Shown here piece by piece: positions 39,516 to 48,967 of a DNA stretch of 64,000 bases. Within the stretch, counting starts at the first letter, position 1. Each line of letters starts with the position of its first letter. The translations under genes were made by a program, and so were the position numbers. The notes beneath the pieces are model-generated. The model did no database searches, was not told the origin of the DNA, and saw only the letters and a list, made by a program, of their open reading frames with translations. The DNA is from Aurantimonas endophytica (GTDB taxonomy: Bacteria > Pseudomonadota > Alphaproteobacteria > Rhizobiales > Rhizobiaceae). The stretch lies in assembly GCF_014196845.1 (NCBI RefSeq), contig NZ_JACIEM010000001.1, positions 1-64,000 of the forward strand, written 5' to 3'.

Positions 39516-40214
39516 ATGCACATATTCGCCTCGATCCGTAACGTGCTGGCCCCGGTCCACAAGGCCGGCTACCCCTTCATCGCTGCGTTCTTCGCCGTCG
39601 CCGTGGTGCTCGGCTTTCTCTGGCAGCCGCTGTTCTGGATCGGCATGATCCTGACGGCCTGGTGCGCCTATTTCTTCCGTGATCCGGAGCGGGTCACGCC
39701 GGTCGCCGATCATCTGGTGGTCAGCCCGGCCGACGGGCGTGTCTCGCTGGTCGGCCATGTCGTGCCACCTGCCGAACTCGGCCTCGGCGCCGAGCCCATG
39801 CTGCGCATCTCGGTGTTCATGACGGTCCTCGACTGCCACGTGAACCGCGCGCCGATGCGCGGCCGGATCACCCGCACCGCGTATCGCGAGGGCGAGTTCC
39901 GCAACGCCGAGCTCGACAAGGCGAGCGAGGTCAACGAGCGCAACTCGCTGGTCATCGACGGGCCGCAAGGCGAGATCGGCGTCGTGCAGATCGCCGGGCT
40001 CCTGGCGCGGCGGATCATCTGCTGGTCGAAGATGGATGACCGGCTCGAGGCCGGCGAGCGGTTCGGCCTGATCCGTTTCGGATCGCGTCTCGACGTCTAC
40101 CTGCCGGACGGTGCCCGGCCGCGCGTCGCCGAGGGCCAGACGGCGATCGCCGGCGAAACGGTCATCGCCGAATTCGGCAATCAGCTGCCGACATGGCCGT
40201 CGAGGCGCGACTGA
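39516..40214 (+). CDS. psd: Phosphatidylserine decarboxylase proenzyme
   Basis: A 232-residue short-type enzyme ([20 protein letters not shown]). Two N-terminal hydrophobic helices (about 20-50) are followed by [11 protein letters not shown] and the self-cleavage site [11 protein letters not shown] near the C-terminus, where Ser becomes the pyruvoyl group. It converts phosphatidylserine to phosphatidylethanolamine at the inner membrane. It precedes pssA, the previous enzyme in the pathway, with overlapping stop and start. Confidence 0.95.
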   Translation: MHIFASIRNVLAPVHKAGYPFIAAFFAVAVVLGFLWQPLFWIGMILTAWCAYFFRDPERVTPVADHLVVSPADGRVSLVGHVVPPAELGLGAEPMLRISVFMTVLDCHVNRAPMRGRITRTAYREGEFRNAELDKASEVNERNSLVIDGPQGEIGVVQIAGLLARRIICWSKMDDRLEAGERFGLIRFGSRLDVYLPDGARPRVAEGQTAIAGETVIAEFGNQLPTWPSRRD

Positions 40215-41050
40215 TGGCTATCGGCTCGCCGTTCCCGCCCTTCGATCCGGGCAATCCGGACGAGGCGGATGTTCCCGCCCGCCGCCGCATCCCGTTCCGG
40301 CGCATCGCGCCGAACCTGATCACGCTGCTGTCGATCTGTGCCGGGATGACGGGAATTCGCATGGCCTTCGAGGGCCGGTTCGAGCTCGCCGTCAGCCTCG
40401 TCCTCGGCGCCGCGCTGCTTGACGGCATCGATGGCCGCGTCGCGCGCTATCTCAAGGGCCAGAGCCGGTTCGGCGCCGAGATGGATTCGCTCGCCGACAT
40501 CGTTAATTTCGGCGTCGCGCCCGGACTCGTGCTGTACGCTTACATGCTGCACGATGCAGGCTCGCTCGGCTGGATCGCCGCGCTGCTCTATTCGAGCGCC
40601 TGCGCCCTGCGCCTGGCGCGGTTCAACACCATGCTCGACGATCCGAACCGACCGAAATGGCATTCGGCCTTCTTCGTCGGCGTGCCGGCGCCGGCCGGCG
40701 CAGCCCTTGCCATGTTCCCGGTCTATCTCAGCTTTTCGGGGTTCGATCTGGGCGTGCCGGGCGTGACCGCGGCAATCGCCAGTGTCTATCTCGTCGCCAT
40801 CGGCCTGCTGATGGCCAGCCGCCTGCCCACCTGGTCGGGCAAGGGTGCCGGGATCCGCGTGCCGCGCGACTATGCGATCCCCATCATCCTGGGGCTCGTC
40901 GCCTATGTCGCGGTGCTGCTCAGCTTCTTCTGGCAGACCCTGACCCTGACCGCGATCGCCTATTTCGTGTCGATCGGGTTTTCCGCCCGGGCCTTCAGCC
41001 AGCGGGCAGCGCTCGACGCCCGCGGCGACGATCAGGCCGGGTCGCGGTAG
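40214..41050 (+). CDS. pssA: CDP-diacylglycerol-serine O-phosphatidyltransferase
   Basis: A 278-residue membrane protein; the ATG overlaps the psd stop and GAGGCG stands before it (an ATG at 40,193 is possible). The CDP-alcohol phosphatidyltransferase signature is complete: DGIDGRVARYLKGQSRF, then GAEMDSLAD with the catalytic Asp. About eight helices. It makes phosphatidylserine, the substrate of Psd. The 3' end overlaps the convergent SDR gene by 19 bases. Confidence 0.95.
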   Translation: MAIGSPFPPFDPGNPDEADVPARRRIPFRRIAPNLITLLSICAGMTGIRMAFEGRFELAVSLVLGAALLDGIDGRVARYLKGQSRFGAEMDSLADIVNFGVAPGLVLYAYMLHDAGSLGWIAALLYSSACALRLARFNTMLDDPNRPKWHSAFFVGVPAPAGAALAMFPVYLSFSGFDLGVPGVTAAIASVYLVAIGLLMASRLPTWSGKGAGIRVPRDYAIPIILGLVAYVAVLLSFFWQTLTLTAIAYFVSIGFSARAFSQRAALDARGDDQAGSR

Positions 41051-41772
41051 TCCAGGAACTTTTCGGCCCGCACGTCGAACAGCTTGCCGGTCTCGGTGAC
41101 GCCGGCGAATGCCAGCGGCACGATCTTCGCCGCGACCTCGCGGGCCGTCGGCAGCGACTTCGGATCCTCGCCCGGCATCGCCTGGGCGCGCATGGCGGTG
41201 CGCGTGGCACCGGGATTGACCGAATTGACGCGGAGCGGAAGGTTCTGCGTCTCGTTGGCCCAGGACCGCACCATGGCCTCGGTCGCTGCCTTGCTGGCGG
41301 CATAGAGCGACCAGAACGCCTTTGCCGAATGGGCGGCGCCCGAGGAGATGACGAGGGCGCGCCCCGCCTGCGCCTTGCGCAGCAGCGGATCGACCGAGCG
41401 GATCAGCCGCCAGGTCGCCGTGACGTTGACCGTCATGGTCTTCTCGAAGGTCTTTGCCTCGATATGGCCGATCGGCGCCAGCACGCCCAGGAGGCCGGCA
41501 TTGGCGACCAGCACGTCGAGCCGGCCCCAGCGCTCGTTGATGGCGCCGCCCAGCCGGTCGATTCCGCCCATGTCGGTGAGGTCCAGCGGCACCAGCGTCG
41601 CCGAGCCACCGGCGGACTTGATCTCGTCGTCGAGTTCCTCGAGCCCGCCGACCGTGCGGGCGAGGGCGATGACATGCGCGCCTTCGGCGGCGAGCCCCTT
41701 GGCGATCTGGTAGCCGATGCCCCGGGAGGCGCCGGTGACCAGCGCGACCTTGTCCTTGAGCTGTCCGGTCAT
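41032..41772 (-). CDS. Short-chain dehydrogenase/reductase
   Basis: A 246-residue SDR (MTGQLKDKVALVTGASRGIG). TGASRGIG binds NAD(P); NAG at about 95; the active site is Ser in VISSGAAHS and YAASK. No specific substrate can be read. In many Hyphomicrobiales an SDR follows purF, as here (35 bases apart, same strand), so it is probably cotranscribed with purF. Confidence 0.9.
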   Translation of the reverse strand: MTGQLKDKVALVTGASRGIGYQIAKGLAAEGAHVIALARTVGGLEELDDEIKSAGGSATLVPLDLTDMGGIDRLGGAINERWGRLDVLVANAGLLGVLAPIGHIEAKTFEKTMTVNVTATWRLIRSVDPLLRKAQAGRALVISSGAAHSAKAFWSLYAASKAATEAMVRSWANETQNLPLRVNSVNPGATRTAMRAQAMPGEDPKSLPTAREVAAKIVPLAFAGVTETGKLFDVRAEKFLDYRDPA

Positions 41773-41807
41773 GCGATCTCTGTCGAAGCGAATGCGTTGG
41801 GAGAAGT

Positions 41808-43259
41808 TTAGCCTGCGCCGCCGAGCAGGGACAACTGCCGAACATTGTCCGTGCCGTCCTGGTCGGTGAGCGAGGTCGGGTAGTCGCCGGTGAAGCACGC
41901 ATCGCAGAATTGCGGCATCATCCGGTTGCGCTCCGGCTCGTCGACGGCGCGGTAGAGCCCGTCGATCGTCAAAAAGGCGAGCGAGTCGACCTTGATGTAG
42001 TCAGCCATTTCCTCGATCGTCATCCGCGAGGCAAGCAGCTTGCCCTTTTCCGGCGTGTCGACGCCGTAGAAGCAGCTGGCGCGGGTCGGCGGTGAGGCGA
42101 TGCGCATGTGCACTTCGGCAGCGCCGGCCTCGCGTACCATCTGCACGATCTTCTGGCTGGTGGTGCCGCGCACGATCGAATCGTCAACCAGCACAACACG
42201 CTTTCCCTCTAGGATTTTGCGGTTGGCGTTGTGCTTGAGCTTGACGCCCATGTGGCGGATCGCATCCGTCGGCTGGATGAAGGTCCGGCCGACATAGTGG
42301 TTGCGGATGATCCCCAGCTCGAACGGCAGGTTGGCTTCCTGGGCGTAGCCGATGGCGGCAGGAACGCCGGAATCCGGCACCGGCACGACGATGTCGGCCT
42401 CCGCGTGGCTTTCGCGGGCAAGCTCGGCGCCAATCTTCTTGCGGATGTCGTAGACGTTCCGGCCTTCGACGTTGGAGTCGGGCCGGGCGAAGTAGACATA
42501 TTCGAAGATGCAGAAGCGCGGCCGCCTTGCCTGGAAGGGGAAGACGCTCTCGATGCCGTCTTCGGTGATGATCACCAGTTCGCCCGGCGCGATGTCGCGG
42601 ACGAAGGTCGCGCCCATGATGTCGAGCGCGCATGTCTCCGAGGCGAGGATCAGCGAGCCCTCGAACTCGCCGAGCACCAGCGGCCGGATGCCCAGCGGAT
42701 CGCGAACGCCGACCATCTTCTTCGACGACAGGCCGACCAGCGAGAAGGCGCCCTCGAGCCGCGACAGCGCGTCGATGAGCTTGTCGACGAACAGCCGCCC
42801 GGCGCTGGTCGCGACCAGATGCAGGATCGTCTCGGTGTCGGAAGTGGAGGAGAAGATCGATCCGCGCCGCTGCAGCTCGCGCTGCACGGTCATCGCATTG
42901 GTAATGTTGCCGTTGTGCGCGACGGCGAATCCGCCGGCGGAAAGCTCGGCGAAGAAGGGCTGGACGTTGCGCAGGCCGCCACCGCCGCTGGTCGCGTAGC
43001 GCGTGTGGCCGATCGCAGAGGTGCCGGGGAGGCGTTCGAGCACCGACTGCTTGGTGAAGGTGTCGCCGATCAGCCCCGAGTGGCGCTCCACATGGAACTG
43101 CGAGCCGTCGTAGGAGACAATGCCAGCCGCCTCCTGGCCCCGGTGCTGGAGCGCATGCAGCCCCAGCGTGACAACGGCGGCCGCATCGGTCCGCTGGAAA
43201 ATACCGAACACGCCGCATTCTTCATGCAGCGAGTCATCGCCAAAAGGCGTCTCATCCAT
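41808..43259 (-). CDS. purF: Amidophosphoribosyltransferase
   Basis: A 483-residue enzyme. A short propeptide is followed by the nucleophile Cys in HEECGVFGIF; glutaminase motifs GHTRYATSG and AHNGNITN; the phosphoribosyl domain has VVLVDDSIVRGTTS, the PRPP loop. It performs the first committed step of purine synthesis (PRPP + glutamine to phosphoribosylamine). It follows cvpA on the same strand, a classic pairing. Confidence 0.97.
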   Translation of the reverse strand: MDETPFGDDSLHEECGVFGIFQRTDAAAVVTLGLHALQHRGQEAAGIVSYDGSQFHVERHSGLIGDTFTKQSVLERLPGTSAIGHTRYATSGGGGLRNVQPFFAELSAGGFAVAHNGNITNAMTVQRELQRRGSIFSSTSDTETILHLVATSAGRLFVDKLIDALSRLEGAFSLVGLSSKKMVGVRDPLGIRPLVLGEFEGSLILASETCALDIMGATFVRDIAPGELVIITEDGIESVFPFQARRPRFCIFEYVYFARPDSNVEGRNVYDIRKKIGAELARESHAEADIVVPVPDSGVPAAIGYAQEANLPFELGIIRNHYVGRTFIQPTDAIRHMGVKLKHNANRKILEGKRVVLVDDSIVRGTTSQKIVQMVREAGAAEVHMRIASPPTRASCFYGVDTPEKGKLLASRMTIEEMADYIKVDSLAFLTIDGLYRAVDEPERNRMMPQFCDACFTGDYPTSLTDQDGTDNVRQLSLLGGAG

Positions 43260-43376
43260 GATTTTGTCCGCCGTTTGCCGGTGCGCCCCGGCCTGCCGTC
43301 GTAAAGATCACCATATAGGCCCGCGCCCGCCGATGCGCGAGTCTTTGCTGCACGGATCGTTCAATCCCGCGAAACC

Positions 43377-44030
43377 TCAGTTGGCGGGCGGGGGCGTCTC
43401 GCCGGAATCGTCGATGAGCCCCTCGATCGAGCTCGGCTCGCCGGGTGCCTCCGTCGCGTCGGGCAAGGGAGCCGCGCCCGGCTCGCCATCCGGAGCCGGC
43501 ACGGTGTTCGGTTCGCTATCCGTGCCCTGGATCTGGTCCATGATGACCTGCTCGGGATTCTCCGGCAGCGCCGCCACCAGTCGCTGGCCGAGATCGTCGA
43601 GAAACGGCTTGCTGCGGGAGTCGGCGATCCATTGCGGCTGATTCGCCGGTGCCAGCCAGTTGAAGAACAGCATGGCCACGACGACGAGCAGCAGGCCGCG
43701 TATCGCGCCGAACACGAAGCCGAGCGCCCGGTCGATCGCGCCGACGCGGCTGTCGATGATGAAGTCGGCAATCCGCAGCGTGATGAACGACACCACGATC
43801 AGCGTTAGCAGGAAGATCAGCGCGGCGGAAACCGCCAGCGCCACCATGTCCGACGCGATGTACTCGGACACGTAGGGGGTAAGGGGCCGGTAGAAGAAGA
43901 ACGCGGCGGCCGCGGCAACCAGCCACGCGACGACCGACAGGACCTCGCGGGAGAAACCACGCACCATCGCCAGAAGCGCCGAGACGAGCATGATCGCGAA
44001 GAGGATCGCGTCGAGAAGGGTAAGCGTCAT
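43377..44030 (-). CDS. cvpA: CvpA family membrane protein
   Basis: A 217-residue protein (MTLTLLDAILFAIMLVSALL) with AGAGGA before the ATG. Four membrane helices fill the first 130 residues, with FSREVLSVVAWLVAAAAAF and RALGFVFGAIRGLLLVVVAM as family blocks. A long acidic Pro-rich cytosolic tail follows, ending GETPPPAN. The family is linked to envelope homeostasis. It precedes purF. Confidence 0.9.
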   Translation of the reverse strand: MTLTLLDAILFAIMLVSALLAMVRGFSREVLSVVAWLVAAAAAFFFYRPLTPYVSEYIASDMVALAVSAALIFLLTLIVVSFITLRIADFIIDSRVGAIDRALGFVFGAIRGLLLVVVAMLFFNWLAPANQPQWIADSRSKPFLDDLGQRLVAALPENPEQVIMDQIQGTDSEPNTVPAPDGEPGAAPLPDATEAPGEPSSIEGLIDDSGETPPPAN

Positions 44031-44152
44031 AAACGATCGATCCTCTGGCCTTTCGGAGCGAGCGGGCAACGGGTCTTGCCGGTCCCGTCCGCGCAGCGTC
44101 GCTGGGCAATAACCCTTTGCCGCCGATTTTACACTAGGGCCGTGGCGGAAAA

Positions 44153-45544
44153 TCAAGCATCTGTGGCCCCGCCGCCCGATGCGACCCTTGCCACGAGGTC
44201 CGGCAGAGCCTCGACCTCGAAGCCGCTCATGTCGCGCGAGCGCGGCATGTCGGCGGGCGCCGAGGGTAGCACCGCCTGGCGGAAGCCGAGCTTTTCGGCC
44301 TCCTTGAGGCGCTGGGCGGCATGGGCGACGGGCCGCACCGAGCCCGACAGGCTGATTTCGCCGAAATAGACGCAGTCCGACGGCAAGGGCGCCCCGCTCA
44401 GCGAAGAGACCAAAGCTGCGGCTACGGCAAGGTCGGCGGCGGGCTCGGAGATGCGGAACCCGCCGGCGACGTTGAGATAGACGTCGTGCTGGCCGAGCCG
44501 GACGCCGCAATGGGCTTCCAGCACCGCCAGGACCATGGCGAGGCGCGGCTGGTCCCAGCCGAGAACTGCCCGCCGCGGTGTGCCGAGCGCGGAGGGCGCC
44601 ACCAGCGCCTGGATCTCCACCAGCACCGGCCGCGTGCCCTCCATGCCGGCGAAGACCGCCGCCCCCGGCGCCTTCTCGTTTCGCTCGCCGAGGAACAGCT
44701 CTGACGGGTTCTGCACTTCGCGCAGGCCCAGGTCGCCCATCTCGAACACTCCGATCTCGTCGGTCGGGCCGAAGCGATTCTTGACGGTGCGCAGGATCCG
44801 GTAGTGATGGCCGCCTTCGCCCTCGAAATAGAGCACCGCGTCGACCATGTGCTCGACGACCCGGGGCCCGGCGATCTGGCCCTCCTTGGTGACGTGCCCG
44901 ACGAGGATCACCGCCGCGCCGCTCGCCTTGGCAAAGCGCACCATCGCCTGGACGCCCGCCCGCACCTGGGTGACGGTGCCGGGCGCGGAATCGGCCATGT
45001 CCGACCAGAGCGTCTGGATCGAATCGATGATGACGAGGTCGGGCCGCCGCGCCTCGGCCAACGTCGCTAATATGTCCTCGACGTTGGTCTCGGCCATCAG
45101 CTGTACGTCGGTGTCGGCGGCCTTCAGCCGCTGCGCCCGGAGCCGCACCTGCGCTACCGCCTCCTCGCCGGAGACGTAGACGACGCTGTGGCCGTTGCGG
45201 GAGAGGGCGGCCGCCGCCTGCATCAGCAGCGTCGACTTGCCGATGCCGGGGTCGCCGCCGATCAGGATCGCCGAACCACGCACGATGCCGCCGCCGAGTG
45301 CCCGGTCGAGCTCATCGATCTTCGAGATGATCCGCGGCGCCTCCTCCATTTCTCCGGAGAGCGGGAGCAGCGCGGACGGACGGCCGCGGCGCCGAGAAGC
45401 GCCCTGCGGTCCACCGCCGATGCCGCCGGCGGAATTCTCCTCGACGACGGTGTTCCACTCGCCGCAGGCTTCGCACTTGCCCTGCCAGCGGGCGGTCACC
45501 GAGCCGCAATTCTGGCAGATGAAGGAGAGTTTCGGCTTGGCCAT
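44153..45544 (-). CDS. radA: DNA repair protein RadA
   Basis: A 463-residue protein. N-terminal zinc finger (ICQNCG, then CEACGEWNT), RecA-like ATPase with Walker A GGDPGIGKST, the RadA-specific KNRFG motif (VKNRFGPTDEIGVFEM), and a C-terminal Lon-protease-like domain (PSDCVYFGEISLSGSVRPVA). It is a branch-migration helicase in homologous recombination. Full length. Confidence 0.96.
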   Translation of the reverse strand: MAKPKLSFICQNCGSVTARWQGKCEACGEWNTVVEENSAGGIGGGPQGASRRRGRPSALLPLSGEMEEAPRIISKIDELDRALGGGIVRGSAILIGGDPGIGKSTLLMQAAAALSRNGHSVVYVSGEEAVAQVRLRAQRLKAADTDVQLMAETNVEDILATLAEARRPDLVIIDSIQTLWSDMADSAPGTVTQVRAGVQAMVRFAKASGAAVILVGHVTKEGQIAGPRVVEHMVDAVLYFEGEGGHHYRILRTVKNRFGPTDEIGVFEMGDLGLREVQNPSELFLGERNEKAPGAAVFAGMEGTRPVLVEIQALVAPSALGTPRRAVLGWDQPRLAMVLAVLEAHCGVRLGQHDVYLNVAGGFRISEPAADLAVAAALVSSLSGAPLPSDCVYFGEISLSGSVRPVAHAAQRLKEAEKLGFRQAVLPSAPADMPRSRDMSGFEVEALPDLVARVASGGGATDA

Positions 45545-45728
45545 GCGGTCTTTCGTCGAACGGGAGTTGCGGCAATATGAAGTGAGAACAAATCAGAAAC
45601 AAGGGCGGCGGGCGTCGTCGCCGTCTTGGCTATAACGTCCGACCGGCGCTGCACTTGCCGCTCGGATCGCGGGACAGGGTTTGGCAAGGCGGATGCGACA
45701 GGATGGTGGCCCCGCCCGGAGCCGCGTC

Positions 45729-46052
45729 ATGATCCTCGCCGTCCTCGTCTACCTGTTCGTCGTCAATGCGACGGCCTATGCCGCCTTCGCTTACGACAAG
45801 GCGATGGCGATGGAAGGCCGGCGCCGCGTGCCCGAACGTCGGCTGCTCGGCCTGGCGCTGATTGGCGGCATCGTCGGGGCGGTCGCGGCGCAGCGCCTGC
45901 TGCGGCACAAGACGCAGAAGGAGCCGTTCCGCTCGCGGCTGCGGGCGATCCTCGTCCTGCACGGCCTCCTGCTGCTCGGTGCGGCCATCGTCGGCGCTGA
46001 TGGCCTGGCGGCGTTCGGTGACATGGTCGCCGGCGCCGCGTCGAAGCCATAG
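45729..46052 (+). CDS. DUF1294 family membrane protein
   Basis: A 107-residue protein starting at ATG 45,729 (MILAVLVYLFVVNATAYAAF). AFAYDKAMAMEGRRRVPERR followed by LLGLALIGGIVGAVAAQRLLRHKT is the DUF1294 signature. Three membrane helices. Function unknown. It lies alone between radA and alr, both on the other strand. Confidence 0.85.
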   Translation: MILAVLVYLFVVNATAYAAFAYDKAMAMEGRRRVPERRLLGLALIGGIVGAVAAQRLLRHKTQKEPFRSRLRAILVLHGLLLLGAAIVGADGLAAFGDMVAGAASKP

Positions 46053-46080
46053 GGCCGCGCGCCCGGACATTCGATGACCG

Positions 46081-47232
46081 TCAGGCCCAGCGTCGTTCCA
46101 CCCGTTTCCCCATGCCGGTCAGGAGCTCGTAGGCGATCGTTCCCGCCGCCGCGGCCACCTCGTCGATCGCGACGCCCGGTCCGAAGAATTCCACCCGATC
46201 GCCCGGCCTGACGGCGTCGTCCGGCAGCGCCGTGACGTCGAGCAGGGTCATGTCCATGGAGATGCGGCCGATGACCGGCACGCGCTGCCCGGCGAGCAAG
46301 GCGTCGGCCGCCGGACACAACGGCCGCAAGGCGATGCCGGCGCCCGAGGCCGCGCGCGGCAGGCCGTCGGCATAGCCGATCCCGACCGTGGCGATGCGGG
46401 TGTCGCGTTCGAGCCGCGTCGCTGCGCCGTAGCCGACGGCCTCGCCGGTCCGCGCGGTGCGCAGCTGAAGGATCGCGGCGGTGAGGCGCGCGACCGGCTG
46501 CAGCGCGCCGGCGGGTCCGGCGCGGCCGCCATAGAGGCCGATGCCGGGGCGGGTGAGGTCGAAGCCGTAATCGGGCCCGAGAAACACCCCGGCGGAATTG
46601 GCCAGCGAGCGCGGCACGCCGGGGAACAGCGCGGACAAAGCCAGGAATCGCTGCAACTGCTCGGCGCTTTGCGCCGTCGTCTCGTCGGCGGAGGCGAGGT
46701 GGCTCATCACCAGGCAGAGCGGCAGGTTGCCGGAGGCGGCCAGCGCTGCGGCCTGATGCGTTTCGCCGTCGTCGAGCCCGAGGCGGTTCATCCCGGTTTC
46801 CACCTGCAGGGCCGCAGGGGCTTGTACGCCAGCCGTGCACAAGCCGTCCCGCCAGACGGCGATGTCGTCCGGGGTCGACAGCACCGGGGTGAGATCGTGC
46901 CGGAGATGCAGGGGTACGGTCGCCGGCTCGAGGCCCTGCAGGACGAAGATCTGCGCATCGCCTGGGTCGGCCCCGGCCTGCGACAAAGCCTTCCGCACGG
47001 CGACGCCCTCCGACGCCCAGGCGACGAAGAAGTCGCGGCAGCCGGCTTCGTGTAGCGCCGTCGCGACGGGCGCCGCCCCGAGGCCATAGCCGTCGGCCTT
47101 GACGGCAGCACCGGTGCGGGCACCCGGCTGGCGCGCCGCCAGCGTCCGCCAGTTGGCGGCGAGCGCGGCGCGGTCGATCTCCAGCACCGGCATGCGGGAC
47201 GGTTCGGCGCTCCTATCGGCAAGACTCGGCAC
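46081..47232 (-). CDS. alr: Alanine racemase, biosynthetic type
   Basis: A 383-residue PLP enzyme if it begins at the GTG at 47,232; an ATG at 47,193 would give 370 residues. AAVKADGYGLGA holds the PLP lysine; MNRLGL and IGLYGG are further motifs; RISMDMTLLDV is the C-terminal substrate-site motif. It makes D-alanine for peptidoglycan. It lies 8 bases after dnaB, as usual in alphaproteobacteria. Confidence 0.95.
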   Translation of the reverse strand: MPSLADRSAEPSRMPVLEIDRAALAANWRTLAARQPGARTGAAVKADGYGLGAAPVATALHEAGCRDFFVAWASEGVAVRKALSQAGADPGDAQIFVLQGLEPATVPLHLRHDLTPVLSTPDDIAVWRDGLCTAGVQAPAALQVETGMNRLGLDDGETHQAAALAASGNLPLCLVMSHLASADETTAQSAEQLQRFLALSALFPGVPRSLANSAGVFLGPDYGFDLTRPGIGLYGGRAGPAGALQPVARLTAAILQLRTARTGEAVGYGAATRLERDTRIATVGIGYADGLPRAASGAGIALRPLCPAADALLAGQRVPVIGRISMDMTLLDVTALPDDAVRPGDRVEFFGPGVAIDEVAAAAGTIAYELLTGMGKRVERRWA

Positions 47233-47240
47233 GGCGGCGC

Positions 47241-48731
47241 CTATTCGTAGCGTTCGGGCAGATAGGTCTCGTCCGCCAGGTCGGTGAAGCGCGTGTATTC
47301 GGCCTGGAAGGCGAGGGGCACGGTGCCGGTCGGCCCGTGACGCTGCTTGGCGATGATCACCTCGGCCTTGCCGCGGGCCTCGTTCAGCGCCTGCTCCCAC
47401 TTCAGGTGTTCGTCGGTGCCGGGCTTCGGCTCGCGGTTCGAGAGGTAATATTCGTCGCGGTAGACGAACATCACCACGTCGGCGTCCTGCTCGATGGAGC
47501 CCGATTCGCGCAGATCCGAGAGCTGCGGGCGTTTGTCCTCGCGGCTTTCAACCTGCCGCGACAGCTGCGACAGCGCGATGATCGGCACCGACAGCTCCTT
47601 TGCCAGCGCCTTCAGGCCGGTGGTGATTTCGGTGATCTCCTGCACGCGGTTCTGCGAGGAGGCCTTGGACGATCCCTGCATCAGCTGGACGTAGTCGATG
47701 ACCATGACGTCGAGGCCGCGCTGGCGCTTCAGGCGCCTTGCCCTTGCGGCGAGCTGGGCGATCGATATGCCACCCGTCTGGTCGATGTAGAGCGGCAGCT
47801 TCTGCATCATCTCCGAACAGGCGATCAGCTTGGTCAGCTCCTGGTCGTTGATGTTGCCGCGGCGGATCTTCGAGGACGAGATCTCCGTCTGCTCGGAAAT
47901 GATACGCGTCGCCAGCTGCTCGGCCGACATTTCCAGGCTGAAGAAGGCGACGACGCCGCCATTCTTGGCCTTGAAGGAGCCATCGGCCTGTTCGGCGGGC
48001 TCGTACGCAGCCGCGATGTTGAAGGCAATGTTGGTGGCGAGCGACGTCTTGCCCATGGCCGGACGGCCGGCGAGGATGATCAGATCCGAGGACTGCAGCC
48101 CGCCCATCCGCCGGTCGAGGCCGATGATGCCGGAGGACACGCCCGACAGGCCGCCGTCGCGGTCCTTCGCCGCCGTCGCCATCTGCACGGCCAGCGTCAC
48201 CGCCTCGGTGAAGGACTGGAAGCCGCCATCGTAGCGGCCGGTCTCGGCAAGCTCGAACAGTCGCCTTTCGGCGTCCTCGATCTGGCCCTTCGGCTCCATG
48301 TCGAGCGGCGCGTCGAAGGCGATGTTGACCATGTCCTCGCCGATCCGGATCAGCGAGCGGCGCATCGCCAGGTCGTAGATGGCGCGGCCATAGTCGGTGG
48401 CGTTGATGATGGTCGTGGCTTCCGCCGCGAGGCGGGCGAGATATTGCGCCACGGTCAGCTCGCCGACCTTGTCGTTGGCGGCGAGGAACGTCTTGATCGT
48501 GACCGGATTGGCGATCTTGCCCATCCGGATCATCTCCGAGGTCTTGGAGAAGATCTCGCGGTGCAGCGGCTCGAAGAAATGGTCCGGCTTCAGGAAATCG
48601 TGGACGACGTAATAGGCATCGTTGTTGACGAGCATCGCGCCGAGCAGCGCCTGCTCCGCCTCGATGTTGTTCGGCGCTTCGCGATAGAGCGCCGCCGCGT
48701 CCTCATCGAATTTCCGCGCCGCATCCGCCAT
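47241..48731 (-). CDS. dnaB: Replicative DNA helicase
   Basis: A 496-residue hexameric helicase. N-terminal primase-interacting domain (PNNIEAEQALLGAMLVNNDA), linker, and RecA-like motor with Walker A AGRPAMGKTS, Walker B VMVIDYVQLM, and SVPIIALSQLSRQVESREDK. It unwinds DNA at the replication fork. The frame contains no intein. Gap of 236 bases to cfa upstream holds its promoter region. Confidence 0.97.
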   Translation of the reverse strand: MADAARKFDEDAAALYREAPNNIEAEQALLGAMLVNNDAYYVVHDFLKPDHFFEPLHREIFSKTSEMIRMGKIANPVTIKTFLAANDKVGELTVAQYLARLAAEATTIINATDYGRAIYDLAMRRSLIRIGEDMVNIAFDAPLDMEPKGQIEDAERRLFELAETGRYDGGFQSFTEAVTLAVQMATAAKDRDGGLSGVSSGIIGLDRRMGGLQSSDLIILAGRPAMGKTSLATNIAFNIAAAYEPAEQADGSFKAKNGGVVAFFSLEMSAEQLATRIISEQTEISSSKIRRGNINDQELTKLIACSEMMQKLPLYIDQTGGISIAQLAARARRLKRQRGLDVMVIDYVQLMQGSSKASSQNRVQEITEITTGLKALAKELSVPIIALSQLSRQVESREDKRPQLSDLRESGSIEQDADVVMFVYRDEYYLSNREPKPGTDEHLKWEQALNEARGKAEVIIAKQRHGPTGTVPLAFQAEYTRFTDLADETYLPERYE

Positions 48732-48967
48732 GCCGCGTCACCCCTGCCCACGATCCCGTATGGACCCTGCCTACACCAGCGCAGGCTTCGCTCCTAGCGT
48801 CTTCAACCGCCACGCCGGGTACCGCTTCGCGCCCCATTTTCCCTGTGGAAGGATTACGGGGAAAAGCGCGCCGCCGGGCCTTTGCGCGGGAGTCTGGACG
48901 GCCGTGAGCCTGTGGATATCTTCGACAAGCCGACCGCGAGGCTCCGCGGCACGGTGCCCCGCATTCG

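Noticed and set aside
40181-41902. 573-residue reverse frame over pssA and the SDR gene
   Set aside because: It covers two well-identified genes in different frames and has no own motif.
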